Source: Chimonanthus salicifolius
Taxonomy: Eukaryota > Streptophyta > Magnoliopsida > Laurales > Calycanthaceae
Length of the DNA stretch: 64,000 nt
Assembly (NCBI GenBank): GCA_013350335.1
Contig: CM023540.1
Span: 48,281,222-48,345,221 of the forward strand
Direction: 5' to 3'
Shown: positions 11,201 to 22,560 of the stretch, in pieces
Layout of the letters: each line of letters opens with the position of its first letter
Numbering within the stretch: the stretch's first letter is position 1
The notes under the pieces: generated by a model
Told to the model about the DNA's origin: nothing
Seen by the model: the letters and a program-made list of their open reading frames with translations, nothing else
The model's database searches: none
Made by a program: the position numbers and the translations under genes

Positions 11201-11784
11201 CGTAATACCCCAAGTTTATGAGGGGCGTTGATGGGAGAGAAAAATTTGCTAGGGGTGAGATATCAAGTCCCATAACGCCTAGGTAGGGAGGACAACGCTG
11301 GTATATAATCTTAGACACTCCTCCTCCTAGCATTACTCCTTTTGGGAGCAACCTTGAGTTGGCTCGCCAATGCAAAGTCGTGTATGCAGTGTGTGAGGCC
11401 CATAGCGGACAATATTGTGCTAGAGGGACGGGTCGTTATAAATGGTATCAGAGATTGGTTCAACTTTCTACCTGTGGTGTGGACAGAGCTGGGGATGGCT
11501 CTGGTTCAAAGGGAGAGGGGGGGGGGGGGGGGGGGGGGATGGATTGTAATACCCCAGGATTATGAGGGGCATTGATGGGAGAGAGAAATTCGCTGGGGGC
11601 GAGATTTCAAGTCCTATACCACCCAGGCAGGGAGAAGAACACTAGTATATAAGGTTGGACACTCCTCTTTCTAGCATGAAGCCTTTTTTGGAGCAACCTT
11701 AGTTAGCTCGCCAATGCAAAGTCATGTGGGCCATGTGTGAGACCAAGAACAGACAATATCGTGCTAGAGGGATGGGTCGTTACA
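11201..11784 (+). mobile_element. TRIM retrotransposon 1 (240-bp LTRs, G22 polypurine tract)
   Basis: Two direct repeats of exactly 240 bp, 11201-11440 and 11545-11784, begin tgtaataccccag (first copy cgtaata) and end gtcgttaca (first copy gttata). The 104-bp internal region opens with the initiator tRNA-Met primer site tggtatcagag at 11443-11453. It closes with a polypurine tract that has grown to a run of 22 G at 11517-11538 followed by atggat. Flanks are aacca (11196-11200) and aaccc (11785-11789), a target duplication with one mismatch. There is no coding capacity, as expected of terminal-repeat retrotransposons in miniature. The apparent 68-77 aa ORFs across it are artefacts of the G run. 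Confidence 0.92.
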
Positions 11785-11862
11785 AACCCAATCTCAAAAT
11801 TTAGCCTAAATGGCTTCATTTGGTTAAGCATAAGCTCAAGCTGAGGTCATTTATAAACAAGT

Positions 11863-11893
<31 letters not shown>

Positions 11894-13015
11894 GTATTTA
11901 TATTATACAATAAATATCTTACATATATATTACACTACTTTAATTGAGTCGGAGTTAAGCTCATGTTTGGTATGCATCATTAAAAGATAAAAGGGGGAAA
12001 TTCCTATAAGAACATTATATTTTCTCTCAATTTTGAAAAACACACTATGTTTTACAAATATTAAAAAACCTCTTGAGAAATCTCAAAAACCTCCCTTGAA
12101 CATTAGTTAATACAATCTATTATGTAAAATAACAAAAATATCCGTCTTATGAAGAATAAAGAAAAAATTCTAATCAAACACTTCTTATAAAATAAGAAAT
12201 ATTCCTTGACAATTAATAAAAGAAATGAGAGATGATTTTAGGCAAAAAAAAAAAGGCTTAGAATTAATCATAAAAATATTTTTAAGGTTTTGCATGAGTT
12301 TTTAAGAGAACCTCTAAAAACCCATGAAAAATCAAATTTTATCACTACATTAACATTTTTTACATTAAATAAACATTTAGAAATTAATGAAAATTTGCCC
12401 ATTTAGACCATTTTTTTTAATTAATAAAAAATAGCAACAACCAAATTTAATCCTGTATTTGTCGAATTTAAGCCGATATATATCAGTCAAATTTATAGCC
12501 TATTGACCAAATTTATGTACAGATCAATCCTACAGTATCGTTGAGGGCAATATGTCATGTTGGTGTACCTTTGGTTATAATTTGACCAATCCCTCTACCA
12601 AATTCGTATCCTAAAGTTTGATTATTTATAAGCAACAATGATACATGGTTCAATGATGAGTTATTTGAGTACACATGACAACAAATCAAGAAGTCATTTG
12701 AGTTTCAATTTAAGAATTTTAAAAGCTTCTTCTTTGTACTAACAAAAATGATTTTATCCCTGTAGAGGTTATTTACTCCAATGAGAAGATATTGTTAAGT
12801 GATAGCTTCAAACAACTTATGCTTCTGAGAGGATGGTAATTGACTAAGAAATGAATCGATCACATATCAACAAATTTGTTAGCTTTTCAAAAGCTTCTGC
12901 CTTCTGAAAGCCTATAAATGTATTTCACTCCACCCCAAAAGACCACTCCTAGTAAAGTTATTCGGTATGTGGGTAGGGAACCTTGCATATATCTCAAGGA
13001 GTCCTGGACACCTTG
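11785..13015. other. AT-rich intergenic DNA with (AT)n
   Basis: No gene. A TA dinucleotide run lies at about 11862-11890. The rest is AT-rich without recognisable structure. Confidence 0.45.
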
Positions 13016-13117
13016 TGTTGGGGCGCGAACAAGTCCCACATTGGTTGTGAAACGAGATTTAAGGACTTATAAAGGACTTGGTCAATCCACCTATTAGGCT
13101 AGTCTTTTGGTATGGAT

Positions 13118-14278
13118 TGTCATACCCCGCCCCACATGAGGTTTGTGTGTGAGGGGAGTGTATGGGAGAGAAAAACACCAGTGAGGGCGTTTGAAAGGTA
13201 TCTTACGGCCCAGCGAGACGAATATGTGTTGGTATATATGTGGGAACACTCCTCCTTCTAGCAGAATGCCTTTTGAGGTGTGTGCTCACCCACACTCCGA
13301 AGCAAAGCCATGAGGGCCCATTGTAACGACTAGCCCTACTAGCACAATATTATCCACTTTGAGCTAAAATTGGCCCTCACGAGCTTCACGGTTTTGCTTG
13401 GGAGCACTAACTCACATTGGTGCCCCAAAAGGCCTTGTTCTAGAACTAATAGAGCATCACATATATATTTCCCAACAACTTCTCACCCATAAGCGATGTG
13501 GGAAAAATTGCTCCCTCACTGGCGCAATTCAAGATTCCTGATATCTCCCAAACACTGGGGTATTACAATCCATCCTGCCTTAAAGGTAGAGTCGCCCTCG
13601 GCTCTGTACAACATAGGGGTCACAACCATGCCCACACTACCATTTGTTATGACCCATCCCACGAGCACAATATTGTCAGATTTGGGCCCAAACGCACCCT
13701 CACAACTTTGCTTCGGAGCACCAACTCACATTGGCGCCCAAAAGGCCTTGTGTTATTCGGAGGAGAGCATCCCATTATATCTCCCAGTAACTTTTCCCCC
13801 ATAGGCAATGTGGGACAAATTGCACCCTCACTAGTGCAATTCAAGAGTCTTAATACCCCCAAAACACTAGGGTATTACACCCATTTAGCCCAAAGCGGAC
13901 AATATTGTGCTAGTGGGATGGGTCATTACAAATGGTATCAGAGCACGGTTCAACTCTCAGACCCATTATGGGTTATGGTGTGTGTTAGAGCCGATGACGA
14001 CTCTTGTTTAAGGGTGGTGAATTGTGATACCTCGCTCCGGAGGGGGTTTGTGTTTGAAGGGCATGTATGGGAGAGAAAAATGCCAATGAGAGCATTGGAA
14101 AGTTCCCATATCGCTTAGATAATTGAATATGTTGTGTTATATATATGTGGAAACACTCCTCCTCTCTAGCACAAGGTCTTTTGGAATGTGTGTATGAGTG
14201 CACATTCCGAAGCAAAGCCATGAAGGCCCATTTAGGCCCAAAATGGAAAATATTGTGATAGCGGGACATGTCATTACA
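13118..14278 (+). mobile_element. TRIM-B, inserted in LTR1 of TRIM-A
   Basis: LTR1 runs 13118-13930 but is itself split by TRIM-C; without it the LTR is about 250 bp. LTR2 is 14023-14278 (256 bp). Both begin tgt(c/g)atacc and end gtcattaca. The primer site tggtatcagag follows LTR1 at 13933-13943. The perfect duplication tggat (13113-13117 and 14279-14283) lies inside LTR1 of TRIM-A. It resembles TRIM-1 and TRIM-D in the gcggacaatattgtgcta block near the LTR end. Confidence 0.93.
13322..13879 (-). mobile_element. TRIM-C, innermost, inserted in LTR1 of TRIM-B
   Basis: LTR-like repeats 13322-13567 and 13645-13879 (246 and 235 bp) start tgtaacgac / tgttatgac and end ggtattaca. The internal 77 bp carries a decayed primer site (tggtagtg on the minus strand, next to the right LTR), so it lies opposite to TRIM-A and TRIM-B. 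The perfect duplication cccat (13317-13321 and 13880-13884) is inside LTR1 of TRIM-B. The 206-codon ORF at 13498-14118 crosses TRIM-C and TRIM-B and is not a gene. Confidence 0.9.
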
Positions 14279-14534
14279 TGGATACGCAATCCTAATAGTG
14301 GTATCAGAGCCATATCCCCAAGCCAAAGTATGTTGACTCAGGGGATCCCCTAACCGAACGGGATGATCGACGACACTCTATTCGTCGAAAAGCCTCGCTC
14401 GAGGGGAGATTGTTGGGTTAGAGAACGAGTCCCACATTGGTTGTAAAAGGGGAGATTTAGGAACTTATAAATGACTTGAGTCACTCCACCTCTTAAGCTA
14501 GTCTTTTGGCTGCATACCCAGGCCTAACACCTTG

Positions 14535-17285
14535 GTCATTAAAAAGAACCTATAAATGTTAGAGCATAGCCATAGTTCAAGGATTCTGATATTTTTTTAT
14601 CTGAAAGTTCTTTCAAACTACATGATTAAGGAGAGAGACAGAGAGTAATCTTACAAGGTGTCGTTAAAAAAAACAGGTTTGAGTACCATAACGGCCGTTG
14701 CGGTATTTGCGATGATACGATACATAGCGACTGCTATGGTTTCTCTCTCCTCCATTTTTTTAAAAAAAATTTGAAAATTTTATAGAAAATCAAGGAAATT
14801 CTAATATTCATTTCTATAATGTTTCTCATTATTTCACGGTAATTTAGATATTTAAATATAATTTTGAAGTTATGAAATTGAGAATTTTAAAATATTTTGA
14901 AAAAAGGTGGGAAAATCTTAAAAATTCCAGAAACATAGAAAATAAATTCTACTAATTTCTTCTAATTTTCTCCTAAAGAATGACCTTTTAGTTTTTTATC
15001 AATTTTTTTCAAATTTTGACTCTTAAATAATCTAAAATTCCATAATAAGTGTGAAAAAAAAAAAAATTCTCTTCAATCACTGTTCCCTTCACGTAGTTCT
15101 CTGAATTCTTTCCAACGCTTTTCAAATCACATCGATCGGAGTCCAAATGACAAACTCATGACCATTTTACTAAAAACGCATGTAATATCTTTATAAGCCG
15201 ATACGTGCTAGATGTTACAGAATGATATGTATCGATAGCAACTGATACATGGTGGGCCCCCTACATATCGATGCATAGCAGGTGATACATATCCTGTGGT
15301 GGGCCCTCTACTGGGGGATACGTAACAACCGATATAGAACGTATCGACCATTTTTTTACTTTAACTTACAAGTAAGAATATTCGAGTGAGGCATGAATGA
15401 AAGTCTGGGAGAAGCTGTAATGGTCAGAAAATATTGTCAACAATAATCAAATCAGCTAGTGGGCCATTAATTTTGTATATATAATTTAAGTTTAAAATAT
15501 GAGTGAAATGCAATATTTTTTTAATAAACCAAAATGCACTAGACAATTCTTATTCATGCTAAGAATGGAATGAATTGAAACATGATAATTCACACGAAAT
15601 GTTTGAGTATGAAAGTCATCCCTATAAATTGCATAGAAAAAAATAGCTCGATAATAAATAATAGGCAACCATCAAACTTTCTGAATTCTTTTAGATTTTA
15701 TTTTTAAAATTAAAATAAAATTATTATATAAATAATTTTAGTTAGGTGAGACACTGCCTAAAATAAATAAATATTTTACCTTCGTAACTCAACTTAACAA
15801 TGAAGATGCATTAAGTTAATATCAATTAAATTTAGTAGTAATTTTTGCACCATCATTTTTTTTTCATGGTATACCATTTTTAAAGGAAAATTTAATTTTA
15901 CCCTTCTTTTTGAAAAAGATGAAAAGAGAAGGAAGGAGGGAAGTATGGACAAATCAGAGTTACTTGATTTACATGCAACCATTAAAATTATTATAAGGGA
16001 AATTCAATTTTACCCTTATTTAATTTGACTTTTCAACTAGACAATTGATTCACAAATCAGATTTTTCAAAACATTGTTGTTATCTAGTCGATGATTCTTT
16101 CATTGATGTCTTATTTTAAGGAATTGAACACCATAAAATAAATTGAAAATTTTAATTTAATAGAGAAAAACAAAATAGAAATAAAATCAATTATTGTGAG
16201 GTGATATTATGTGCTAGTTAAAACACCTATGCCCAAATTAATTCCCTTTATGTTATTTGTTAAAAATTGGTATAAATATGTGTATTTATACCAATGTCTT
16301 TTGCTGCATTTGGGTTCTCTACTAATGGGCCATTGTTAGATGCTCAATGCTCGGCCATGTATTGTATTTACATGCAACCATTGAAAATTGAAATTATTAT
16401 AAAGGATTAAGGAGGTCGAGGATAAAGAATGGATAATTGACACATTGTCGGTGGATGGCTCATGTGTAAAGTCTTTCCTCATTCGTCAATGAGTAAGGTA
16501 GGGTTGTCCGACCAATATTTCGTACGCTCATTTATGCTCTTCGATTCCATCCGTTCGGACTTACCCGACACCGACCCTGACCCGACACCGACCTTCACGT
16601 TAGACCAGCAAATGGTCCCTTTAGGTCGGATTTGGGTCAGCCCTTTACATTAAGGGTGACTGTTACGTCTGTACAGCAGTATCTATCCTATCATCAATAA
16701 ATCTTTGATATAATTTTTTTTTTCATCATTTTTCAAAAATTATAGGCTTTATTTAGATATGGAGTTTTAAAATATTTATAAAAAATAGCAAAAATATCAA
16801 CAAAATGAAAAATAAATTGTGGTAATTTTCTATCAAGTTACTGATCTAGTTAATTAAGTACGAAGTGACCATATTGTAATGAATTTACTCGAATATTTAA
16901 TAAAATTTGATAAAAATAAGAAAAAAAGGAATTGAAATGAAAATCATCTAGTAAAGTGAATTTCATGTATGAAAATAATTATAAATAAGGAATGAAAAAT
17001 ATAACAACGCAATATAAGAAAAAGAATGAATTGTATACATAAAATTTGAAAGCTAATATATAATTTCTTGAAATTTCTTCTCCATTTTATTATATCTAAA
17101 ATTCTAATTGAAATATAAATACCATTCCTACATAAGTTAGATAAATGATTTAATAAAGACTTAAATAAATATGAAAATCGTTATAACGGCTAGTTCAATT
17201 TGTGAATCTTTGAATAAATGTTTAAATAAATATGAAAATATTTAAATAAATCTTAAAATCTCTAAATAAATATGAAAATCTTTGA
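14535..17285. other. AT-rich intergenic DNA with a degenerate gatacgatac-type element
   Basis: No gene. From about 14690 (taacggccgttgcggtat) to about 15360 (accgatatagaacgtatcgacc) there are GC-richer ends around an AT-rich centre, with repeated atgatacgatacat-like words. This looks like a decayed hAT- or Mutator-type non-autonomous element; exact ends are unclear. From 15370 to 17285 only AT-rich DNA was seen. The ORFs at 15794-15982 and 16462-16653 have no recognisable domain. Confidence 0.4.
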
Positions 17286-19381
17286 GGCCACATGGGTGTA
17301 GCTCAACTCGTAATTTCCCGTCTCAGGAAGCGAGAGGTGCTAGGTTCACGCCCCCATGGCCTTGTTGTGCAAATTTTAAATTTATAACTCGCAAGTGCAC
17401 GAACCATTAGATAGTATAGCGATTAAGTGCGAGGTCGAACCCATCGGAACTTAGGAAAATATATCCGTAAAAATACACCATTGAATTACTTAAATTAAGA
17501 AATTGAGAAAATCATCGAAATAAACTTAAACATGGAATTAATTATCTAATCTTGGAAATCTAATTTTAATTTAGAAACATTCTAAAAAATAGAAAAATGG
17601 TCTAAAATTAGAAACCACATCCAAAAATATAATTTAACAATTAAAGAGATCTAATTTTAATTAAGATAGTGGATTTGATCTAAAAATTATAAATAATCTT
17701 AATCTAACTTAGAACACAAAATTAAGATGCAATTGAATTATTTCCAACCTAGTTCACAATTTTTCAAGAATTTGAATTTATAAACAAAAGAAAAGAAAAT
17801 AAAATATATATACATATTTACAATGGAATTTGGATTGAAGATTAAGGAGACATTATTTTCAATACTTAAAAATAAAATCAAAACCTAGAACACGGAGCTC
17901 ACATTTATTAATTATCATTGATTCAAAATTTTCATTCATATTAATTTAATTAAGAAAAACATGAGTTTCATTAATCAAGAAATAATCAAAATAAACCTTG
18001 GGCTTAGAGAGAATTCAACATAAAATTCTAAATCTAAATTCTTCACATACTCTTAAAAAGAGCCTTAGAATGGAAAATTAAGGTTCTGAACTTTCCCAAA
18101 AATTGAATGTTTAAGATGAAAATTCTAAAATTAAATCAAAGCATGCATTCATAAAGTGTTTAAAAATCAAATTAAACTATCACTATCAACAAACATTAAG
18201 TGGAAAACCATAAATCTAAAAAGCTTGTCTTAATTTTATTAATAAAACAAAGAATTAAAATTACATAACCATGGAATTCTTGGAATAAGAAATTACAATG
18301 AAAAGTTAAAACACCAACCTGATACCATCTGTGGAATTTGAATTCCACACTGTCTTCCCTTCTTTTTGTCTTCCTTTCCTTCCTCCCTATGCTCCAAAAA
18401 TCAATAACCCAAATTCAGTTTTCTCAATGGGAGAGGGCTAGTATTTATAGATGAAATGAGGTGGAATGAATGGATTGGATTTAAAGATTTAAATAAACCA
18501 ATGTAACATGAAGGGCTGATATGGTTTGTGCCTAAATATGGAATGACTTAAAGGAGGTAAGGAGATAAAATTCGTATAAGGAAAGTGGGTGTAAAATCCC
18601 ATTTTTTACACATGTACTATCTTGAAGCTCAGTTTTGACCTTGTTAACGTCCGAATCAGGAAAAGTCATAAACTAAAAAGTTGTAACCCTTGAAGTCTTT
18701 ATTCCAATACAAAAAGAATCAAAACAATCGGACATCGGAGTGAAATTTTATAATCAAAATACTGAACATGTGTCAAACCTTTCTTATTTTTCTCCCTTTC
18801 TTATTTTGTTTCTTTTTCCTTAATCCACTTGCCAAATTCGAAACTCCTCTTATATTGACTTCTAAATTTTGAATTTCCTCTTGAGATAATGAAAATAGTA
18901 TTCACACATGTGGATTTCTTCATGGGCTTTTCTTAATGGCTCTTTTCAAAGTATGGAAAATCTAATAATTAATTTTACCACTTACAATCAATTCTAAAAA
19001 TGTACTAAATTAATTCATACTCTCATAAATGGATTTGAATTAATTAATTTACAAATATACCCCTAAAATTGTGGTAAAATAATTATTAAAAATTCTAACT
19101 TTCCAAAATATCAACTTATACCCATAAATTGCAAAATTCCCCTTTTGAATTCTCATATATTGCATTTCCCTGTAAATCCTATAAAACATCCAAAATCTCA
19201 TTAAACATATTCTAAAACACACAAAACAAAATACTAACTAGTTCAAATACAAGGGTAAAATAGTCATTTTCCAGTGCTCATCAGGCCTCACCTGCTGTGC
19301 CCTAAGGGCAATGGGTATCACTCGTGGGGGTTTTACAGCTGGGTTTTCTGCAGTTTCCCACACGTAAATTCAAAAAAAAAA
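17286..19381 (+). mobile_element. SINE (family 1), split by a solo LTR
   Basis: The head (17286-17362: ccacatgggtgtagctcaa, then a B-box-like gctaggttcacgccccca) and the tail (19289-19381: ggtatcactcgtgggggttt, then cccacacgtaaattc and an A run) belong to one SINE that matches the copy at 560-721. The two halves are separated by an element flanked by the duplicated SINE bases ggcct. Confidence 0.85.
17363..19283 (-). mobile_element. Solo LTR, 1.92 kb, inside the SINE
   Basis: The insert starts tgttgtgcaaa and ends tgctcatca, imperfect inverted ends with TG...CA. The target duplication ggcct is perfect (17358-17362 and 19284-19288). There is no internal domain, so it is a solo LTR. Read on the minus strand it begins tgatgagcactgg and ends with the ttcgtgcacttgcgag block near its 3' end, a layout known from Tat/Ogre-type Ty3/gypsy LTRs; that assignment is inference. 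Very AT-rich, no ORFs of note. Confidence 0.85.
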
Positions 19382-19727
19382 TATTTATAGACATGATAAA
19401 TTTAATTTTAATTCAAAAGTAACCATAGATAAAATTTGAAATGAATGTCTAAAAATGAAGAATGAGACACAAAAAGATAAATAATAAATGAAACCAATGA
19501 AATGATATCTAGTAGCTCAGCCCTGAAAGGTATACTCGGTGGCCAAAAATTCGAGAAGTTTCTGTAACTAGGAATACAACTTCCAGAATACGGTGCTCGC
19601 CAGTGAAGGAAGAGAACTCCATAATGAGGCGAGCCAGGAAAGAGAATTTGCCCAAAGACAAGCACGGAAAATGTAGAAGTGCAGCAGGTATGGTGGAGCC
19701 CTCCACCTAAGTTGGGAAGGGGAGATT
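19382..19727 (+). other. 3' internal remnant and polypurine tract of a copia element
   Basis: The last 12 bases before the LTR read gaaggggagatt, a typical copia polypurine tract (19716-19727), so the LTR that follows is a 3' LTR on the plus strand. Upstream only about 200 bp of non-coding 3' internal sequence remains. No 5' LTR or pol was found to the left, so the element is 5' deleted. Confidence 0.65.
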
Positions 19728-19861
19728 TGTTGGATTTCCCTCCTTAGTAGAGGAAACCTTTGGCACCCTAAGGTACAAGAACCTTGGAAGTTGTATTGCC
19801 TTCTTGAAATGAGAAATGCCTTGTTAAACTAGGAGATGCCTCATAGAATGAGGAATGCCTT

Positions 19862-20598
19862 TGTGAGACCCTGACTCGACCCAGATGGCTGAGTCCATGA
19901 GGGCCGGCCCAAAGGAGTGAAAGTGGGAGATGGGAGTGTGTTTGTGCGCTTGAGAGTGGGAAACAGAGTCCCACACAGGAAGTTTCCAACTTCTGCATGG
20001 GGTTTATAAGTAGATATTCCCCCTTCAACAAGTGGACGCGTTTTGGGCTGGGTACTTGGACCTGGCCCAAAGACAAACCCGTGTGGGCTTGCACTTGTGC
20101 CTGCGCACGTGTGGGCCCAAAGTGGACAATTTTCACTGAGTTGGACCCCAAGCCCTATTTATGGGCCAGTTCGTTACAAATGGTATCAGAGTCGAGTTCA
20201 GCACTCACACTTTGTGGGCTTACTGCCTTCCACTGGATTCTTTGGGTCAAGCCGAGGACGGCTCTGGGCTTAGGGGTGGATTGTGAGACCCTGACCCGGC
20301 CCAGATGGCCGAGTTCATGAGGGCCGGCCCAAAGGAATGAAAGTGGGAGATGGGAGTGTGTTTGTGTGCTTGAGAGTGGGAAACAGAGTCCCACATCGGA
20401 AGTTTCCAACTTCCGCATGGGGTTTATAAGTAGATATTCCCCCTTCAACTAGTGGACACGTTTTGGGCTGGGTACTTGGACCTGGCCCAAAGGCAAATCC
20501 ATGTGGGCTTGCTCTTGTGCGTGCACACGTGTGGGCCAGAAGCGGACAATTTCCACTGAGTTGGACCCCAAGCCCTATTTATGGGCCGGTTCGTTACA
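19862..20598 (+). mobile_element. TRIM-D (317-bp LTRs)
   Basis: Two LTRs of equal length, 19862-20178 and 20282-20598, about 93 percent alike by eye, start tgtgagaccctgac and end ttcgttaca. The 103-bp interior starts with the primer site tggtatcagag (20181-20191) and ends with the purine tract aggggtggat. The flanks gcctt (19857-19861) and gtctt (20599-20603) form a duplication with one mismatch. There is no coding capacity; the ORFs at 19768-20151, 19997-20320 and 20155-20448 lie in the LTRs. Confidence 0.93.
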
Positions 20599-20622
20599 GT
20601 CTTTTTGGAAATGGAAGAGATG

Positions 20623-20856
20623 TGTAACGACCCGACCTGAATACAGGGCTTAGGGTTTGAGTCAGCAAGAAATTGTCCGCTCTGAGCCTCAAACATAAGC
20701 GAGCACGCATAGTTTTGCTTTTGGGCCTAGGCCCACATGGCCCGACCCAAAAAACGTCCTGCTTGAGTACCAGGGGTGGGCTTCAAATAAACCCCCACCC
20801 CTCTTCCTTCCAAACCGATGTGGGATTCTCACATCAGTTTGGTACAGGGTATCACA
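20623..20856 (-). mobile_element. Solo LTR of a TRIM
   Basis: A 234-bp element, tgtaacgacccgacc ... gggtatcaca, flanked by the perfect duplication agatg (20618-20622 and 20857-20861). On the minus strand its end (gcggacaatttcttgctga ... gtcgttaca) resembles the LTR end of TRIM-D, so it is a solo LTR of a related TRIM inserted 24 bp from TRIM-D in the opposite direction. Confidence 0.85.
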
Positions 20857-21465
20857 AGATGTCTCATGGAAATTGGATGTGCCTCATTGGTCATTGTAAT
20901 CTCCTAGAAAAATGAAGACGTCTTATTGAAAATGAAAAAGTCTTTTAGGGAGTTGAAAGAAACTCATTATGGCCTAGTTTTTCAAACCTCTCCTAAGCTT
21001 ATATAAACTTTACTCCTCTCCTCATTTCGTCATTCCACCAATTCTAGATTCAAGTGTGAGAAACACTTAGAGAGTGAAAGAGAAAGAGCCTCACTTAGCT
21101 CTTGTGCATAAAAAGAAAAGTTTGGTGGTGGATATCTCCAAAAGGTGATTTTATGGACGAGATGACGATGCAACCGCTTCGGTGATTGTTCCATTATTGT
21201 GTTATCCTTGAGTTGTATACTCTTGATGTTGTTATCCTCTATTGTTTAACAGAGAATTGTTTGTAATCTCATTGTATAGTGGAAGACTGATTCAGAGCTT
21301 GTCCTGTGGCTGTAGGCACATTGCCGAATCACGTAAATCTTGATGTCATTTTTGTGGTTGCATGCTTGATTTTTTTACTGCTTTCTATTTCATTCACACA
21401 TGTGAGAAAAGATTTGATCTAGGGATTGTTACGTTTCAACTTGTTTGACTATTTCTTTCCCAACA

Positions 21466-22560
21466 AAAAGGAAAAAAAAAAAAGATATCAAGAAGATTTT
21501 TTGCTGCCAACCGTGTACAACGAATGAAAGAGAAATCAATATGGAAGAAATAAAGGAAGTAGAAACTAGAAAGTCCATCCATAGTGCATCAGCCGTGTTT
21601 ACTACAGAATGATTAAAGAACCGACATGTATTGTTTAATGAAGCTATCTTTCCCTACACCACAACTAGCATGCGATGGGCAACATCATCTTCATCAACAT
21701 GGTTTTCATTCTTGTTACCACCATGTTCTCATCTCCTGCACAGTCACCTTCTGTTCCTCCTGCACCTCTAGCGGCATCATCATCATCATCTCCCATTGAG
21801 ATACAGGCTTCGCCACATGCTGTCTCCACATCTCCACTTGCAGTTGTACCAGAGTCACCCTCTGATGACTCTTTCTTTCCAGTGCTTGCTCAACTTCAGC
21901 CTGATAATGTTCATCCTATGGTGACTCATGCTAAAGATGACATCTCTAAGCCCAAAAAGTAGGCTGACTTCTCTAGTCGTCATCCCATCCCACAAGCCTT
22001 TACTTCTATGGTCTCTAGCTCTGACATTGAGTCCACCTGCTACACTCAAGTCGTTCGATATGCGGAATGGCGCTAGGCCATGAATGATAAATTCAAGCTC
22101 TTTTACAACATAAACTTGGTCTCTTTTCCCATGGCCACTGAACATTAACACTGTTGGCTGCAAATGGGTTTTTAAGATTAAACGTTACTTAGATGACAAC
22201 ATTGAGCTTAACACTGTTGGCTGCAAATGGGTTTTTAAGATTAAACGTTACTTAGATGACAACATTGAGCTTAACACTATTGGCTGCAAATGGGTTTTTA
22301 AGATTAAACGTTACTTAGATGACAACATTGAGCAGTTATAAGGCCAGACTTGTTGCTAAAGGTTTTAATCAACAAGCAAGCCTCTACTATGATGAGACCT
22401 TCAACCCAGTGGTCAAACCCACAACTATCTGCACCATTCTCAGTCTTGTTGTTACTTCTGCTTGGCCCATCCACCAGTTGGACGTCAAAAAAGCCTTCCT
22501 TCATGGCCACATTACAGTAACCCTTGGTCAGGACACATTATAGTAACCCCTGATCAGGAT
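21466..22560 (+). pseudogene. copia pol relic (linker and start of reverse transcriptase)
   Basis: In several frames on the plus strand one reads a Ser/Pro-rich integrase-RT linker (21675-21962), then the N-terminal part of the copia reverse transcriptase: GCKWVFKIKRYLDDNIE, then YKARLVAKGFNQ, then QLDVKKAFLHG (22319-22543). Stops and a frameshift interrupt it: a TAG at about 21960, another before AMNDKFKLF, and a frame change at about 22333. The catalytic FVDDI part is missing, since the sequence diverges after the KAFLHG motif. It is a fragment and need not belong to the LTR just upstream. Confidence 0.85.
22147..22332 (+). repeat. 63-bp unit in three tandem copies within the RT relic
   Basis: Copies at 22147-22209, 22210-22272 and 22273-22332 (the last lacking 3 bp) are almost identical; one visible substitution is gttggc to attggc in copy 3. 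The unit is 21 codons long and so keeps the frame. It encodes the conserved start of the copia RT domain (VGCKWVFKIKRY). Confidence 0.95.

Larger units (their letters stand above)
13016..14529 (+). mobile_element. TRIM-A, outermost of three nested TRIMs
   Basis: LTR1 starts tgttggggcg at 13016 and resumes after the inner elements at 14284-14297. LTR2 is 14411-14529 (119 bp; LTR1 without insert about 116 bp). The 113-bp internal region carries tggtatcagagc at 14299-14310 and ends with the purine tract gaggggagat. The target duplication is perfect: ccttg at 13011-13015 and 14530-14534. The LTR contains the gagtcccacattggttgt block shared with TRIM-E and TRIM-F near 35.3-36.0 kb, so it is the same family in the other orientation. 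No protein is encoded. Confidence 0.93.
19728..21465 (+). mobile_element. copia 3' LTR, twice interrupted
   Basis: The LTR begins tgttggatttccc after a polypurine tract and ends ctttcccaaca. Removing TRIM-D (19862-20598) and the solo LTR (20623-20856) with their duplications leaves about 757 bp, a usual copia LTR length. A TATA-like aagcttatataaac at about 20995-21008 precedes a stretch that would be the start of the transcript. The flanking gcctcat/gtctcat words on both sides of the inner elements are native to this LTR. Confidence 0.75.

Noticed and set aside
13498..14118. 206-codon ORF on the plus strand
   Set aside because: It runs across the junction of TRIM-C and TRIM-B LTRs, has no domain, and the same DNA is fully explained by the nested TRIMs.
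20043..20320. ORFs in TRIM-D
   Set aside because: They span LTR, primer site and interior of a TRIM, which codes for nothing.
19862..20598. Cassandra-type TRIM (with a 5S rRNA promoter in its LTR)
   Set aside because: I looked for the conserved 5S internal promoter words in the LTRs and did not see them.
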